Shown piece by piece: positions 1-9,051 of a DNA stretch of 64,000 nucleotides. Made by a program: the position numbers and the translations under genes. Each line of letters opens with the position of its first letter. Within the stretch, counting starts at the first letter, position 1. A model generated the notes under the pieces. The model had not been told where the DNA came from and did no database searches. It saw nothing but the letters and a program-made list of their open reading frames with translations. The stretch comes from Streptosporangium brasiliense (lineage in GTDB: Bacteria > Actinomycetota > Actinomycetes > Streptosporangiales > Streptosporangiaceae). The stretch covers positions 868,001 through 932,000 of the forward strand of contig NZ_JAUSRB010000002.1 in the NCBI RefSeq assembly GCF_030811595.1, given 5' to 3'.

Positions 1-179
1 CCGGCGACCGCCTGGGTGAGGAACGGGATGCCGACGATGGTCACCTCGGGCGGGGTCGCGAGGTCGTATTTGGCCGTCGCCCGGGTGGCGATCTCCCGCT
101 GCACCCCCGAGACCGCGACCCGGTCCAGGACCGCGAGGAGAACGAGCAGCAAAATCAGAAAAGCGACCAGCTTACGCAT
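1..179 (-). CDS. LmeA/DUF2993-like envelope protein (5' part only)
   Basis: The gene runs off the left edge, so only about 59 N-terminal codons are visible. It starts with a basic pair followed by a long Leu/Val-rich hydrophobic stretch (KLVAFLILLLVLLAVL), a signal anchor or signal peptide. After it comes a segment typical of actinobacterial DUF2993/LmeA proteins, with an 'REIATRATAKYDL...P.V.I.G.PFLTQ' pattern. Family members are exported, bind phospholipid and act in cell-envelope biogenesis. The family call rests on this short N-terminal pattern and on its place beside moaD-like and glnR genes, an order I also associate with Streptomyces. Confidence 0.6.
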   Translation of the reverse strand, partial: MRKLVAFLILLLVLLAVLDRVAVSGVQREIATRATAKYDLATPPEVTIVGIPFLTQAVA

Positions 180-435
180 CCGATCCCCTGTCCATTCGCC
201 CGATCCGGCCAGCGTGCCATCGCAGCACATCCCCTGGCAATCTTGTCCAAAACGCCGCGTCAACGATCACATCGCCGGGGCCCGCCGGACGGCTCTCCCC
301 ACCCGAGCCGTCCGCCGCCCACCCACGGGCCCGTCCACGGCGCCGGCCGGCCTCCCACCGAATCCGGCCGGCTTCCCGATAGCGGTCAACCTCCCGGTAC
401 CGGCCCCCCGATAGCAGTCAGCCTCCCAGCGCCGG

Positions 436-687
436 TCAGCCCCCCGCGAAGGGAGGGAGCACCTCGACCGTCGCCCCGTCGGCGAGCATGATCGTCTCGT
501 GCGCCCGTCTGCCCACCGGGTCGCCGTCCACCAGGAAGGACGACCGCCGGACCACCTGGGCCAGGCTGTCGCGGCCCGCTGTGACGTCCGCCATCAGCTC
601 GGCCAGCGTCGCCGCCTCGAAGGGTTCTTCGGCGACGCCCGCGGCGTCCTTCGCCGCCGCCCAATAACGGATCGTGCCCCTGGCCAT
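436..687 (-). CDS. MoaD/ThiS family sulfur-carrier protein
   Basis: An 83-residue protein with a ubiquitin-like beta-grasp pattern that ends exactly in Gly-Gly (PPFAGG). That terminus is the site adenylated and thiocarboxylated in MoaD and ThiS. It begins [16 protein letters not shown], as MoaD-like proteins do, and contains FLVDGD and a late VEVLPPF strand. It would donate sulfur in molybdopterin synthesis or a related pathway; no moaE or thi gene is visible to choose between them. An AGGAGG lies about 13 nt before the ATG. The gene is divergent from glnR. Confidence 0.8.
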   Translation of the reverse strand: MARGTIRYWAAAKDAAGVAEEPFEAATLAELMADVTAGRDSLAQVVRRSSFLVDGDPVGRRAHETIMLADGATVEVLPPFAGG

Positions 688-892
688 CTGTGAACCACCC
701 CTCCTGCATACGCACGGTCACCACGCCATTACGATGAATCCACCGGAGAAACGAGTGTTCATCAGGTGGACGTCAAGTGGACGCTTCATCCCTGTGGGCT
801 ATCCTCACCTACTACGGGACCTGGGCGACGTAGCCCCCGGGTCCTTACGTGTTTGTACGGCTATTGCCGGCATGACGCGGGAAGGAGGCATA

Positions 893-1606
893 GTGAGCAA
901 TCTCCTGCTGCTCACCAACGCCCTTGAGCCCTCGACTGAGGTGCTCCCGGCGCTGGGGCTGCTGTTGCACTCGGTCCGGGTCGCGCCTGCGGAGGCGTCA
1001 GCGTTGATCGACGCGCCACCGGCCGACGCCGTCCTGGTCGATGCGCGCCGCGAACTCGTCCACGCCAAGAGCCTGTGCAGGCTGCTGCGGACCACGGGCA
1101 TCGACTGCCCCCTCCTGGTGATCGTCACCGAGGGCGGCCTGGCCGCGATGACCGCGGAGTGGGGCGCCGACGACGTGATCCTCGACAGCTCCGGCCCCGC
1201 CGAGGTCGAGGCCAGGCTCCGGATGGCCGTGGGCCGGCTGAACCTGTCGGCCGCCGAGGAGGCCCCCGACGAGATCCGCAGCGGCGACCTGTCGATCGAC
1301 GAGGCCACCTACACCGCCCGGCTCCGCGGCCGCGCGCTGGACCTGACCTTCAAGGAGTTCGAGCTCCTGAAATACCTGGCGCAGCACCCCGGCCGGGTCT
1401 TCACCCGCGCCCAGCTCCTGCAGGAGGTGTGGGGCTACGACTACTTCGGCGGCACCCGGACCGTCGACGTCCACGTCCGGCGGCTGCGCGCCAAGCTCGG
1501 CGCCGAGTACGAATCGCTGATCGGCACCGTGCGCAACGTCGGCTACCGGTTCGTGCCCGAGCGGGGCAACGAGGCCGCCGAGGAGCGCGAGCCCGCCCGC
1601 CACTAG
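893..1606 (+). CDS. glnR: GlnR, OmpR-type global nitrogen regulator
   Basis: A 237-residue DNA-binding regulator. Residues 1-120 are an atypical receiver domain ([20 protein letters not shown]) with one conserved Asp at position 50 and no full acidic pocket. Residues about 130-225 are a winged-helix effector domain ([20 protein letters not shown], then [12 protein letters not shown] and [10 protein letters not shown]). The match to the Streptomyces GlnR that I know is near-identical in the C-terminal half. GlnR controls glnA, amtB, nitrate and nitrite assimilation genes and others. No sensor kinase is adjacent, as expected for this orphan regulator. The GTG start is chosen because GAAGGAGG stands just upstream. 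Longer in-frame starts back to 674 lack a ribosome site and would run through the divergent promoter. Confidence 0.93.
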   Translation: MSNLLLLTNALEPSTEVLPALGLLLHSVRVAPAEASALIDAPPADAVLVDARRELVHAKSLCRLLRTTGIDCPLLVIVTEGGLAAMTAEWGADDVILDSSGPAEVEARLRMAVGRLNLSAAEEAPDEIRSGDLSIDEATYTARLRGRALDLTFKEFELLKYLAQHPGRVFTRAQLLQEVWGYDYFGGTRTVDVHVRRLRAKLGAEYESLIGTVRNVGYRFVPERGNEAAEEREPARH

Positions 1607-1621
1607 CCACACCCGGTCACG

Positions 1622-1770
1622 GACCACCCACCGCCGGCCGTACCCCTACACGGACCAGCCGCCTGACACGGACCACCTGCCATCGGCCCTACCCCTGACA
1701 CGGACCACCCGATGCCGGCCGTACCCCTGATACGGGCTGCCCGCCATCGGCCCTGTCCCTGACGCAGACC
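1622..1770. repeat. degenerate tandem repeat between glnR and the nucleotidase
   Basis: About four imperfect copies of a roughly 30-45 base unit built on 'ggccgtacccctgacacgg' and 'accacc'. They lie in the convergent gap and encode nothing that I can support. Confidence 0.6.
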
Positions 1771-1773
1771 GGA

Positions 1774-1811
1774 GGAAAGGTCCGCCGGACACCCGTCCGG
1801 TGGACCTTTCC
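1774..1811. terminator. intrinsic terminator-like hairpin after glnR
   Basis: Arms GGAAAGGTCC-g-CCGGAC and GTCCGG-t-GGACCTTTCC pair over 16 bp with one mismatch and a short loop. The hairpin lies between two convergent genes and can serve both strands. Confidence 0.75.
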
Positions 1812-1841
1812 GCTGGGCCTTTCCGATTGGCCTTTCCGATT

Positions 1842-1881
1842 GGCCGGGCCGCCGGCCCCGACGAGGTCAGGCGGCCCGGCC
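1842..1881. terminator. second hairpin, downstream of the nucleotidase gene
   Basis: GGCCGGGCCGCC pairs perfectly with GGCGGCCCGGCC across a 16-base loop. It lies 15 bases beyond the stop of the minus-strand nucleotidase gene. Confidence 0.65.
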
Positions 1882-1895
1882 GGCCGGGGCGGTGA

Positions 1896-3704
1896 TCAGG
1901 GGGTGACGGTGATGTGGTTGGGGACCGGGGGCGTGATCGACGGGTTCGCGGCGAAGTAGGCGGCGAAGGCGTCGATGTCGAGCGGGCCGCTCCACAGGTC
2001 CGTGCCGTCCTTGAAGCCCAGGAAGGCGTCACCGCCGCCGACGAGGAAGTTGTTGGCGGCGACGCGGATGGTCTGGGTGTCCGTCACGGCGACGCCGTCG
2101 ATCTTCAGGTTGGAGACCTTCGAACCCCACGCCGCACCCGTGCTGTAGGTGTAGGTGAAGTTCGACGACGGCTGCAGGATCTTGGTGAAGGCCTGATTGT
2201 TGGGCCCGCCGGTGAACTGCTGCTCAAGAATGGTCTTGAGCTGCGCACCGGTGAGCGTGATCACCTGCACGAGGTTGTTGAACGGCTGGACGGTGAAGGC
2301 CTCGCCGTAGGTCACCACGCCGTTGCCCTCGCCGGCGGGAGAGCCCAAGTAGGTGAGGCCGGCGCGGACACCGCCCGGGTTCATCAGGGCGATCTGGGCG
2401 TTGCCGCCGATCTTGGCGGCGGCGAGCTGGCCGTCGGCGATGAGGTTGCCCAAGGAGGACTCGCCGGACGGGGACGCGGTGTTGGTGATGTCAGCGGTGA
2501 TCCTGCCGAGCGGCTTGTTGGCCACCGGCGCGACGTTGTCCTTCCACGTCTGGACGAACGCGGAGATCTCCGGGTCGGGGGTGACGGTCCGGGTCACGAC
2601 CTGGTTGTCGGCCACGACCGAGGAGCGCACGACGTCGCGGGTCCGGACGTCCACCTGGAAGTCGACCTTGGTGATCACCCGGCCGAACGAGCCGCCCTGG
2701 CTGTACAGGCGGGCGCCGCCGGCGGGGTCGGTCACCGTGCACAGGTAGGCCTGGTGGGAGTGGCCGCTGAGGATCATGTCGATCTCGGCGTCCACCTGGG
2801 TGGCGATCCGGTTGCCGGCGCCCGGCTGGGCGCTGCAGGCGTCGGGCGACTGGCCCGGGGTGACCTGGTCACCCTCGTGCACCAGCACGACCTGAGCCTT
2901 GACGCCGACCAGCTTGAGCAGCTTGGAGGCGACGTTGGCCGCCTTGACCTCGTCGATGAACTCCAGGTCCTTGATGCCCTCGGAGGTGACGATGTTCGGG
3001 GTGGTCTTGGTGACCAGGCCGATGAAGCCGACCGGCACGCCGTTCATCCAGCGGACCGTGACCGGCGGCAGCGCCGGGATGCCGTACTCCTTCAGCAGCC
3101 CGCGCAGCGAGTCCGTGCTCTGACCGCCGAGCGCGGCGAGCGCCTCCTTCTCGGCGGCCGCGTCCGGCCGCTTGAAGATCACGTTGGCGCCGAGATAGGT
3201 GTAGTCCGCGCCCTTCCACTCACCGGCGGGCGAACAGCCGTCCACCGGGTGGCAGCCGCCGCGCATGATGCGCCTGAGCTCGCCGTAGCCCTCGTCGAAC
3301 TCGTGGTTGCCCACGGCCGAGGCGGTGACGCCGACCTTGCCGAGGAACTCGACCGACGGTTCGTCGTGGTAGGCCGCGGAGATCAGCGGGGTGGCGCCGA
3401 TCAGGTCCCCCTGGGCGACCTTCAGCGTGTTCTTGTCCGACAACTGCTTGAGGTGGGTGGCGACGTAGGCGGCGCCGCCCGCATCCACCGTGGCGCCGTT
3501 CTCGTCGACCATGCGGCCGGAGGAGCCGGTCGGCGGCTCCAGGTTGCCGTGGAAGTCGTTGAGGGACAGCAGGCGGACGGGGACCGTCTTGGCGGCCCTG
3601 TTGCCCGCCTCGGCCGGCCCTATCGCGAGCACGAGACCGGCTCCGGCGAGAACACCGGCGGTGGCTAATCGCAGGAAGGAGCGAGACATCATGGACCACG
3701 ACAT
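1896..3704 (-). CDS. secreted bifunctional metallophosphatase/5'-nucleotidase (UshA type)
   Basis: A 602-residue exported enzyme that should hydrolyse extracellular nucleotides and UDP-sugars and so salvage phosphate and nucleosides. An N-terminal signal peptide (LRLATAGVLAGAGLVLAIGPAEA) is followed by the calcineurin-like domain with LSLNDFHGN (D-x-H), GNHEFDEG and GHSHQAY metal-ligand motifs. The C-terminal 5'-nucleotidase substrate domain has NPGGVRAG and GGGDAF. Length and domain order are normal for the family. The ATG at 3704 is used; an ATG pair at 3692/3689 would shorten it by only four or five residues, and none has a strong ribosome site. The gene is divergent from mshD. Confidence 0.9.
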   Translation of the reverse strand: MSWSMMSRSFLRLATAGVLAGAGLVLAIGPAEAGNRAAKTVPVRLLSLNDFHGNLEPPTGSSGRMVDENGATVDAGGAAYVATHLKQLSDKNTLKVAQGDLIGATPLISAAYHDEPSVEFLGKVGVTASAVGNHEFDEGYGELRRIMRGGCHPVDGCSPAGEWKGADYTYLGANVIFKRPDAAAEKEALAALGGQSTDSLRGLLKEYGIPALPPVTVRWMNGVPVGFIGLVTKTTPNIVTSEGIKDLEFIDEVKAANVASKLLKLVGVKAQVVLVHEGDQVTPGQSPDACSAQPGAGNRIATQVDAEIDMILSGHSHQAYLCTVTDPAGGARLYSQGGSFGRVITKVDFQVDVRTRDVVRSSVVADNQVVTRTVTPDPEISAFVQTWKDNVAPVANKPLGRITADITNTASPSGESSLGNLIADGQLAAAKIGGNAQIALMNPGGVRAGLTYLGSPAGEGNGVVTYGEAFTVQPFNNLVQVITLTGAQLKTILEQQFTGGPNNQAFTKILQPSSNFTYTYSTGAAWGSKVSNLKIDGVAVTDTQTIRVAANNFLVGGGDAFLGFKDGTDLWSGPLDIDAFAAYFAANPSITPPVPNHITVTP

Positions 3705-3823
3705 TAAGGCGGCAACCCATGCATGGAATGTCTAAGAGGTAACGATTCGCCTGACTAGAAGATGGCGCTTTTTGCCAGTACCCGGCGATCCGATGAAGTC
3801 CGGGTCCGCCTAGAGTCCAGAAC

Positions 3824-4747
3824 ATGAACGTGCGTGTGGAACACCGGGGACGACTTGACGAGCGAGAGGTGGCCGCCGTGCTCACGGTGGTCGAGGCCGC
3901 CACGGAGACGGACGGGGTCAGACCGCTCAACGAACACGTGATGCTGCACCTGCGCTACGGCGGCGACGAGCGGGCGAGGGCCGTGCTGCTGTACGTCGGG
4001 GACGACCTGGCCGGCTACGCGCACCTCGACCCCACCGACCCGGTCGAGGGCCCCAGCGGGGAGCTGGTGATTCACCCCGCCTTCCGGGAGAAGGGCCACG
4101 GTCGGCGGCTGCTGCAGGCCGTACTGGAGCAGACCGGGGGACGGCTGCGGCTGTGGGCGCACGGCGGGCATCCGGGGGCCGAGGCCCTCGCCCTGTCGAC
4201 CGGATTCGCCAGGATCAGATCGCTGTGGCAGATGCGCCGCTCGCTGTTCGCGGCGCTCCCCGCCTTCGAACTGCCCGACGGGGTACGGCTGCGCACCTTC
4301 CAGCCCGGTTCCTCCGATGAGGAGGCCTGGGTGGCGCTCAACGCCAGGGCCTTCGCCCACCACCCCGAGCAGGGGACGTGGACGCTGGAGGACCTGAAGC
4401 GGCGCGAGCGGGAGCCGTGGTTCGACCCGGCGGGCTTCTTCCTGGCCGAGCGCCCGGCCGGGTCCGCCGGCGACGGCCGGCTGGTCGGCTTCCACTGGAC
4501 CAAGGTGCACGGCGACGGTGGCCACGGGCACGAGCCGATCGGCGAGGTCTACGTGGTCGGGGTCGACCCGGCCGAGCAGGGCGGCGGGCTGGGCAGGTCG
4601 CTCACCCTCGCGGGCCTGTCCCACCTGCGGTCACGGGGCCTGGCCCAGGTCATGCTGTACGCCGACGAGAGCAACACGGCGGCGATCCGCCTCTACGAGA
4701 AGCTGGGGTTCACCCAGTGGGACGTCGACGTCATGTACCGGAAGTGA
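3824..4747 (+). CDS. mshD: mycothiol synthase MshD
   Basis: A 307-residue tandem GNAT protein. It catalyses the last step of mycothiol synthesis, acetylation of Cys-GlcN-Ins by acetyl-CoA. The N-terminal GNAT half (about 1-140, LVIHPAFREKGHGRRLLQAV) is degenerate in function in this family. The C-terminal half (about 150-307) carries EVYVVGVDPAEQGGGLGRSL, an acetyl-CoA loop, and then NTAAIRLYEKLGFT. Mycothiol genes are restricted to actinobacteria, which supports the taxonomic call. It stands alone, convergent with pit. Confidence 0.92.
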   Translation: MNVRVEHRGRLDEREVAAVLTVVEAATETDGVRPLNEHVMLHLRYGGDERARAVLLYVGDDLAGYAHLDPTDPVEGPSGELVIHPAFREKGHGRRLLQAVLEQTGGRLRLWAHGGHPGAEALALSTGFARIRSLWQMRRSLFAALPAFELPDGVRLRTFQPGSSDEEAWVALNARAFAHHPEQGTWTLEDLKRREREPWFDPAGFFLAERPAGSAGDGRLVGFHWTKVHGDGGHGHEPIGEVYVVGVDPAEQGGGLGRSLTLAGLSHLRSRGLAQVMLYADESNTAAIRLYEKLGFTQWDVDVMYRK

Positions 4748-4833
4748 CGCCTGCGGCTCTGAAGGCGGCGGCCGCGCCCTGGAAGGTGGCGTCCCCCCGG
4801 AAACGGCGGGACGCCGAACCCCCGGAAACGGCG

Positions 4834-4865
4834 GGACGCCGGCCGGGAAGCCCCGACCGGCGTCC
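4834..4865. terminator. convergent terminator between mshD and pit
   Basis: GGACGCCGG (4834-4842) pairs with CCGGCGTCC (4857-4865). A 19-base element, ccggaaacggcgggacgcc, occurs twice in tandem just before and into the hairpin. Confidence 0.7.
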
Positions 4866-4898
4866 TGCCGCGGTGGTCGTCCGACCATCCGGCGGTGG

Positions 4899-5903
4899 TT
4901 ATTCGACCATCCAGTGGAGCGCGTAGTAGGACAGCGCCGCGACGAGCGCGGCGGCCGGGATCGTGAGGACCCAGGCGGTCACGATGTTGCCCGCGACGCC
5001 CCAGCGCACGGCCGACAGCCGCTTGGTGGCACCGACGCCCATGATCGCGCTGGTGATCGTGTGCGTGGTGGAGATGGGGGCGCCGAAGCCGATGGCCGCG
5101 GTGTAGAGAACGGTCGCCGCGGCGGCCTCCGCCGCGAAACCCTGCGGCGGGGTGAGCGCGATGATCCGGCGGCCGAGCGTCCGCATGATCCGCCACCCAC
5201 CGGCGTAGGTTCCCAGGGAGATGGCCGTCGCGGCGGCGAGGATGACCCACTGCGGGATCGGGTCGCCGTCCTTCTGGAACCCTCCGACGACGAGCGCCAG
5301 GAAGATCACACCCATGGTCTTCTGAGCGTCCTGCAGACCGTGGCCGAGGGCCATGGCCGCGGCCGAGACCGTCTGCGCGTGGCGGAAGCCCCGGTTGGTC
5401 TTCGCGGGCTGGGAGTGACGGAAGCCCCACAGGATGGCGATCATGATGATCGCGGCCAGGGTGAAGCCGATCACCGGGGAGAGGATCATCGGAATGACGA
5501 CCTTCTCCACCACGCCGTCCCAGTGGACGGCGCTCGACGAGGCCAGCGCCGAACCGACCAGGCCGCCGATCAGCGCGTGGCTGCTTGAGGAGGGCAGCCC
5601 GAAGTACCAGGTGATGAGGTTCCAGACGATCGCGCCGATCAGGCCGGAGCCCACGATCACCAGCCCGTGGCTGCCGTTCGGAGCGTCGATGATGCCCTTG
5701 CCGACGGTCGCCGCCACCTGCGTGCCGAGATGGGCGCCCAGGAAGTTCATGGCGGCGGCCATGAACAGAGCGGCCCTCGGCGTCAGCGCACGCGTCGAGA
5801 CAGAGGTCGCGATCGCGTTGGCGGCGTCGTGGAAGCCGTTGGTGTAGTCGAACGCCAACGCCACGACCACCACGCCGATGACGAGTGCGAGCGTGAGGTC
5901 CAC
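4899..5903 (-). CDS. low-affinity inorganic phosphate transporter, Pit family
   Basis: A 334-residue polytopic membrane protein with the Pit signature near the N terminus (FDYTNGFHDAANAIATSVST) and its repeat in the C-terminal half (ISTTHTITSAIMGVG). It imports metal-phosphate with protons across the plasma membrane. The GTG start directly follows the TAA of the PhoU-like gene (TAAGTG), so the two are translationally coupled. No PHO box is convincingly visible upstream of the operon. Confidence 0.92.
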   Translation of the reverse strand: MDLTLALVIGVVVVALAFDYTNGFHDAANAIATSVSTRALTPRAALFMAAAMNFLGAHLGTQVAATVGKGIIDAPNGSHGLVIVGSGLIGAIVWNLITWYFGLPSSSSHALIGGLVGSALASSSAVHWDGVVEKVVIPMILSPVIGFTLAAIIMIAILWGFRHSQPAKTNRGFRHAQTVSAAAMALGHGLQDAQKTMGVIFLALVVGGFQKDGDPIPQWVILAAATAISLGTYAGGWRIMRTLGRRIIALTPPQGFAAEAAAATVLYTAAIGFGAPISTTHTITSAIMGVGATKRLSAVRWGVAGNIVTAWVLTIPAAALVAALSYYALHWMVE

Positions 5904-6521
5904 TTAGCTTTCCTTGACCGCGATCGACTCGATCGTGTTGGCCACGTGCTCGAAGGCGTCGGCGGCCATCTCCAGCTGATCGATGACCTCCTTCATCTTG
6001 AGGACGGTCAACGCGTCGTACTCCCCGCCGAAGAGCTTGGCGAGAAGGCGGCGGTAAACCTGGTCAGCCTGGTTCTCCAGCCGGTTGATCTCGATCCAGT
6101 ACTCGTTCAGGTTCCTCATCGAGCGCAGCCGGGGCATGGCCTCGGCGGTCAGCTCGGCGGCGCGCTCCAGGACCTCGACCTGACGGACGACCTCCTTGGG
6201 AAGGTGGTCGATCTGGTACAGGACGATGAGGTCTGCGGCGGCCTCCATGTAGTCCATCACGTCGTCGAGATTGGACGCGAGACGGTAGATGTCCTCGCGG
6301 TCGAAGGGCGTGATGAAGCTCTCATTGAGCCGGTTCATGATCGCGTGGGTGCGTTCGTCACCGGCGTGCTCACAGGCGCGCATCTTTTCGGCCAGGGCTT
6401 CCCTGTCCGATCCGTCGCTGATGATCTCTACCAACAGACGGGACGCTGTGACGAGGTTGTTCGCCGAGTCGGCGAACAAGTCGTAGTAGCTGTCCTCACT
6501 AGGTGTGAGACGCAGGCGCAC
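5904..6521 (-). CDS. PhoU-like DUF47 phosphate transport accessory protein
   Basis: A 205-residue, largely helical acidic protein starting VRLRLTPSEDSYYDLFADSA, the usual beginning of DUF47 (Pit accessory or PhoU-like) proteins. Helical E/D-rich motifs (HAGDERTHAIMNRLNESFIT, then REDIYRLASNLDDVMDYMEA) are typical metal-binding PhoU-type bundles. It is thought to modulate the Pit transporter encoded immediately downstream. The GTG at 6521 is chosen because GGAG sits at the right distance; upstream in-frame codons would add non-homologous sequence. Confidence 0.88.
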   Translation of the reverse strand: MRLRLTPSEDSYYDLFADSANNLVTASRLLVEIISDGSDREALAEKMRACEHAGDERTHAIMNRLNESFITPFDREDIYRLASNLDDVMDYMEAAADLIVLYQIDHLPKEVVRQVEVLERAAELTAEAMPRLRSMRNLNEYWIEINRLENQADQVYRRLLAKLFGGEYDALTVLKMKEVIDQLEMAADAFEHVANTIESIAVKES

Positions 6522-7018
6522 GTCGTTCTCCAGATGTGCGGGGATGGTCCGCAGAGAAGGGTACGGGTTACCAGCGGAAATACGAACTTCACCCGCTAGA
6601 CGCCTACTCTTCCAGTTGTCGCTACCCGGCATATACCTGGCGACACTCGGCTTGAGGGAGCCTTGGCGGCATCTTTCCGATGACCGTTTTGCTGGTTTTG
6701 GCCATGTTATGCCGAAGCTGACCCAGTATGGGGCGCCGCCCCCTGTCCGGAAACCGGCGTGTCGCCACCCCTGCCCCACCTGCCCCCGGGGACGGTCAGA
6801 GTGATTTCCGTCACGGCGCCCCACGGCGCCCTACGGCCCCCGCCGCCCCTCGGCCGCGCCCGGCCGGCCAGGGCCTCGGAAGCGGGACCCGCAAGGCCTC
6901 AGAGGCGGGGCCGGCAGGGGCTCGGGCAAAGGCCCTCAGAGACGGGACCGGCAGGGGCTCAGGCAAGGGCCTCAGAGGCGGGGCCGCCGGAACTCCGGAC
7001 GCGGATCCGGTGAAAGCC
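6522..7018. other. gene-free gap with a degenerate GC-rich minisatellite
   Basis: The left third (6522 to about 6730) is less GC-rich and should hold the promoter of the DUF47-pit operon. From about 6870 to 7015 there are imperfect copies of a unit like ggcctcagaggcggggccgg with gcaggggctc spacers. Nothing else is recognisable. Confidence 0.6.
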
Positions 7019-7594
7019 TCAGATGTCGGTCCGGTGGAAGTTCAGGTAGGAACGGCTCGGTGTCGGGCCGCGCTGCCCCTGATACCGCGAGCCGTACTTC
7101 TGCGAGCCGTAGGGGTGCTCCGCGGGCGAGCTGAGCCGGAACATGCACAGCTGGCCGATCTTCATGCCGGGCCAGAGCTTGATCGGCAGTGTCGCGACAT
7201 TGGAGAGTTCGAGCGTCACGTGCCCGCTGAACCCGGGGTCGATGAAGCCCGCGGTGGAATGGGTGAGCAGGCCGAGCCTCCCCAGCGAACTCTTGCCCTC
7301 CAGCCGCGAGGCGATGTCGTCCGGAAGGGTGATCACCTCGTAGGTGCTGGCCAGCACGAACTCGCCGGGATGCAGGATGAACGGCTCGTCGCCATCGGGC
7401 TCGACCATCCGCGTGAGGTCGGGCTGCTCGATCGCCGGGTCGATGTGCGGATACCGGTGGTTCTCGAAGACCCTGAAGTAACGGTCCAGACGCACGTCGA
7501 CGCTGGACGGCTGGATCATCTCCGGCTGGAAGGGGTCTAGCTTGACCCTGCCGGACTCGATCTCGGCGGCGATGTCACGATCGGAAAGCAGCAC
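7019..7594 (-). CDS. dcd: dCTP deaminase
   Basis: A 191-residue enzyme converting dCTP to dUTP for thymidylate synthesis. Visible motifs are [11 protein letters not shown] at the start, [11 protein letters not shown], the core [13 protein letters not shown] (catalytic-loop Arg/Ser), [17 protein letters not shown], and the C-terminal [14 protein letters not shown]. The GTG at 7594 gives the usual 191-residue length; the in-frame TTG three codons upstream is the alternative. It ends about 110 bp from the tRNA-Gly gene that anchors the island and belongs to the chromosomal backbone. Confidence 0.95.
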   Translation of the reverse strand: MLLSDRDIAAEIESGRVKLDPFQPEMIQPSSVDVRLDRYFRVFENHRYPHIDPAIEQPDLTRMVEPDGDEPFILHPGEFVLASTYEVITLPDDIASRLEGKSSLGRLGLLTHSTAGFIDPGFSGHVTLELSNVATLPIKLWPGMKIGQLCMFRLSSPAEHPYGSQKYGSRYQGQRGPTPSRSYLNFHRTDI

Positions 7595-7703
7595 GTGAGG
7601 CAACCTACCAACGCCACGCCCCCGGGTAGACCGAGAAACTCTGCCCCACGGACTGCGAGAGTTGCGCGAGTTTCCGCTACAGTGGGGGACGCGGCAGACC
7701 GCT

Positions 7704-7777
7704 GCGGGTGTAGTTCAATGGCAGAACATCAGCTTCCCAAGCTGACAGCGCGGGTTCGATTCCCGTCACCCGCTCCA
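7704..7777 (+). tRNA. tRNA-Gly(CCC)
   Basis: The acceptor stem GCGGGTG/CACCCGC, D arm (GTTC-AATGGCA-GAAC), anticodon stem TCAGC/GCTGA with loop TTCCCAA (anticodon CCC), and T arm with GTTCGATTC all fold. CCA is encoded at 7775-7777. This is the only complete copy: six further copies downstream contain only the part from the anticodon loop to CCA, so this is the integration target of the accreted elements. Confidence 0.96.
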
Positions 7778-7785
7778 AGCAAGAA

Positions 7786-7819
7786 AAGCCAGGTCAGGGA
7801 TTGTTTCCCGACCTGGCTT
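7786..7819 (+). terminator. hairpin directly downstream of tRNA-Gly
   Basis: aagccaggtc...ggga pairs with tcccgacctggctt across a small loop with one bulge. Versions of the same hairpin follow most of the downstream att copies (for example at 20606-20643, 24087-24122 and 26262-26301). It therefore travels with the crossover region. It is probably the tRNA transcript terminator. Confidence 0.7.
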
Positions 7820-7849
7820 CCGTACTTTCCGAGCCTCATTTCGATCTTC

Positions 7850-7868
7850 CGTGCCCGTTACGTGCCCG
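7850..7868. promoter_or_regulatory. arm-type repeat inside attL
   Basis: cgtgcccg-tta-cgtgcccg, two 8-base direct repeats 11 bp apart. It overlaps the integrase stop codon and lies 73 bp from the core. The same 19 bases recur at 20434-20452 inside attR and at 24154-24172 after the third att copy. Inferred to be integrase arm-binding sites. Confidence 0.6.
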
Positions 7869-9051
7869 ATCCCCTTTGATCTTCGTTCTTCCGTAGGGCC
7901 TCCTCGGCGAGCCTGCCCATGCTGTCGGCGATCATCTTGTCCCGCTCCTCCTCCGTGTGCAGATAGATCAGCGCCGCCCGCGTTGTCGAGTGCCCCATCC
8001 GGTTCATGAGCTCTCGGAGCGTCGCGCCCGACCGGGAGGCGAACGTGTTGCCCGTGTGGCGGAGATCGTGGAAGTGGACACCCGAGATCTTCGCCTCCTT
8101 GAGTGCCTTGGCCCAGATCCGGGTGAAGGCCGGCCGCCGCAGCATGGCCCCCTTCGCGCCCAGGAAGACATACGCCTCCTCGTGATCATCGGTGTACCTG
8201 TCCAGGTGCACGCGGAGTTCGGAGATCACCACTTCGGGCAGGGCCACGGTGCGCCTGCCCGCCGCGGACTTGGGTGGGCCGACGGTCACCGATCCGTCCT
8301 TAAGCTCGGTGGTGGACCTTGTGATCTTGACCGTCCGGGCGTCCAGGTCGAGGTTCTTGCGCTGGAGTGCCGCCAGCTCGCCCCATCGCAGACTGCCGAA
8401 AGTGGCCAGGAGCACCAGCGCCCGGAACCGTGGTTCGATCGCGCCGGCCAGGGTGAAGAGCTGTTCCATGGTCAGCGTCGGCCGCTCGGGCGACTCCTCC
8501 TTGCCGCCGCTCTTGATCTGGCACGGGTTGGACTTGATCATCTTGTCCTCCACCGCCGTGTTCATGATCGCCTTGAGCAGCCGGTACGCCTTGGCGACGG
8601 TGACCGGCCCGACTCCCCCGTCCAGGAGCGTCTTGCGCCACTTGCGCACGTGAGTCGCCTTGATCTCGCTCACGGCCAGGTTGCCGAAAGTCGGGACCAG
8701 GTGCAGGCGGAGCAAGCCCTCATAGAGCTGGACCGTCTTGGGCCGCAGGCCGGGGCGCTCGTCCACCCAGTCGGCGCCGTACTCCTTGAAGGACACCTTC
8801 CCGAGGTCCGGATTGCTCCAGTCCTCGGCGAGGATCTCGGCCTCCTTCTTGGTCAGCCAGATCTCGGCGTCGCGCTTGGTCGCGAAGGTCTCGGGGGCCG
8901 CCCGGTCGATGTCATCCGGCCCCTTGTAGCGAGCCTGGAACCGGCCGGACGGGAGTTGCCGAACGCGTCCGAAACGCCTCTTGGCCGTCTTCCTTCCAGC
9001 CGAACGCCGGGACTCTTCCCCGGGGGTGGAAACAGCGGACTTGGCCATCAC
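7858..9051 (-). CDS. int: site-specific tyrosine integrase of the AICE
   Basis: A 397-residue phage-type integrase. The N-terminal AP2-like DNA-binding strand region (RFGRVRQLPSGRFQARYKG) is followed by a SAM-like core-binding domain (about 85-180) and a catalytic domain with Arg222 (GSLRWGELAAL), His328-x-x-Arg331 (HFHDLRHT), His354 (MGHSTTRAA) and nucleophile Tyr363 (ALIYLHT). All catalytic residues are present. It should recombine attP with the tRNA-Gly 3' end. Its gene ends 80 bp from the tRNA and its stop codon lies in an arm repeat. The GTG-ATG start overlaps the xis stop, with GGAGGG just upstream. Confidence 0.96.
   Translation of the reverse strand: MMAKSAVSTPGEESRRSAGRKTAKRRFGRVRQLPSGRFQARYKGPDDIDRAAPETFATKRDAEIWLTKKEAEILAEDWSNPDLGKVSFKEYGADWVDERPGLRPKTVQLYEGLLRLHLVPTFGNLAVSEIKATHVRKWRKTLLDGGVGPVTVAKAYRLLKAIMNTAVEDKMIKSNPCQIKSGGKEESPERPTLTMEQLFTLAGAIEPRFRALVLLATFGSLRWGELAALQRKNLDLDARTVKITRSTTELKDGSVTVGPPKSAAGRRTVALPEVVISELRVHLDRYTDDHEEAYVFLGAKGAMLRRPAFTRIWAKALKEAKISGVHFHDLRHTGNTFASRSGATLRELMNRMGHSTTRAALIYLHTEEERDKMIADSMGRLAEEALRKNEDQRGSGT

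Noticed and set aside
1914-3668. A 584-codon plus-strand frame opposite the nucleotidase gene
   Set aside because: It mirrors the true gene, whose protein has a signal peptide and all metal motifs. Long antisense frames are expected at this G+C.
6522-6620. PHO box upstream of the DUF47-pit operon
   Set aside because: Only one loose ttcaccc unit is visible; the tandem 11-bp direct repeat needed for PhoP binding is not.
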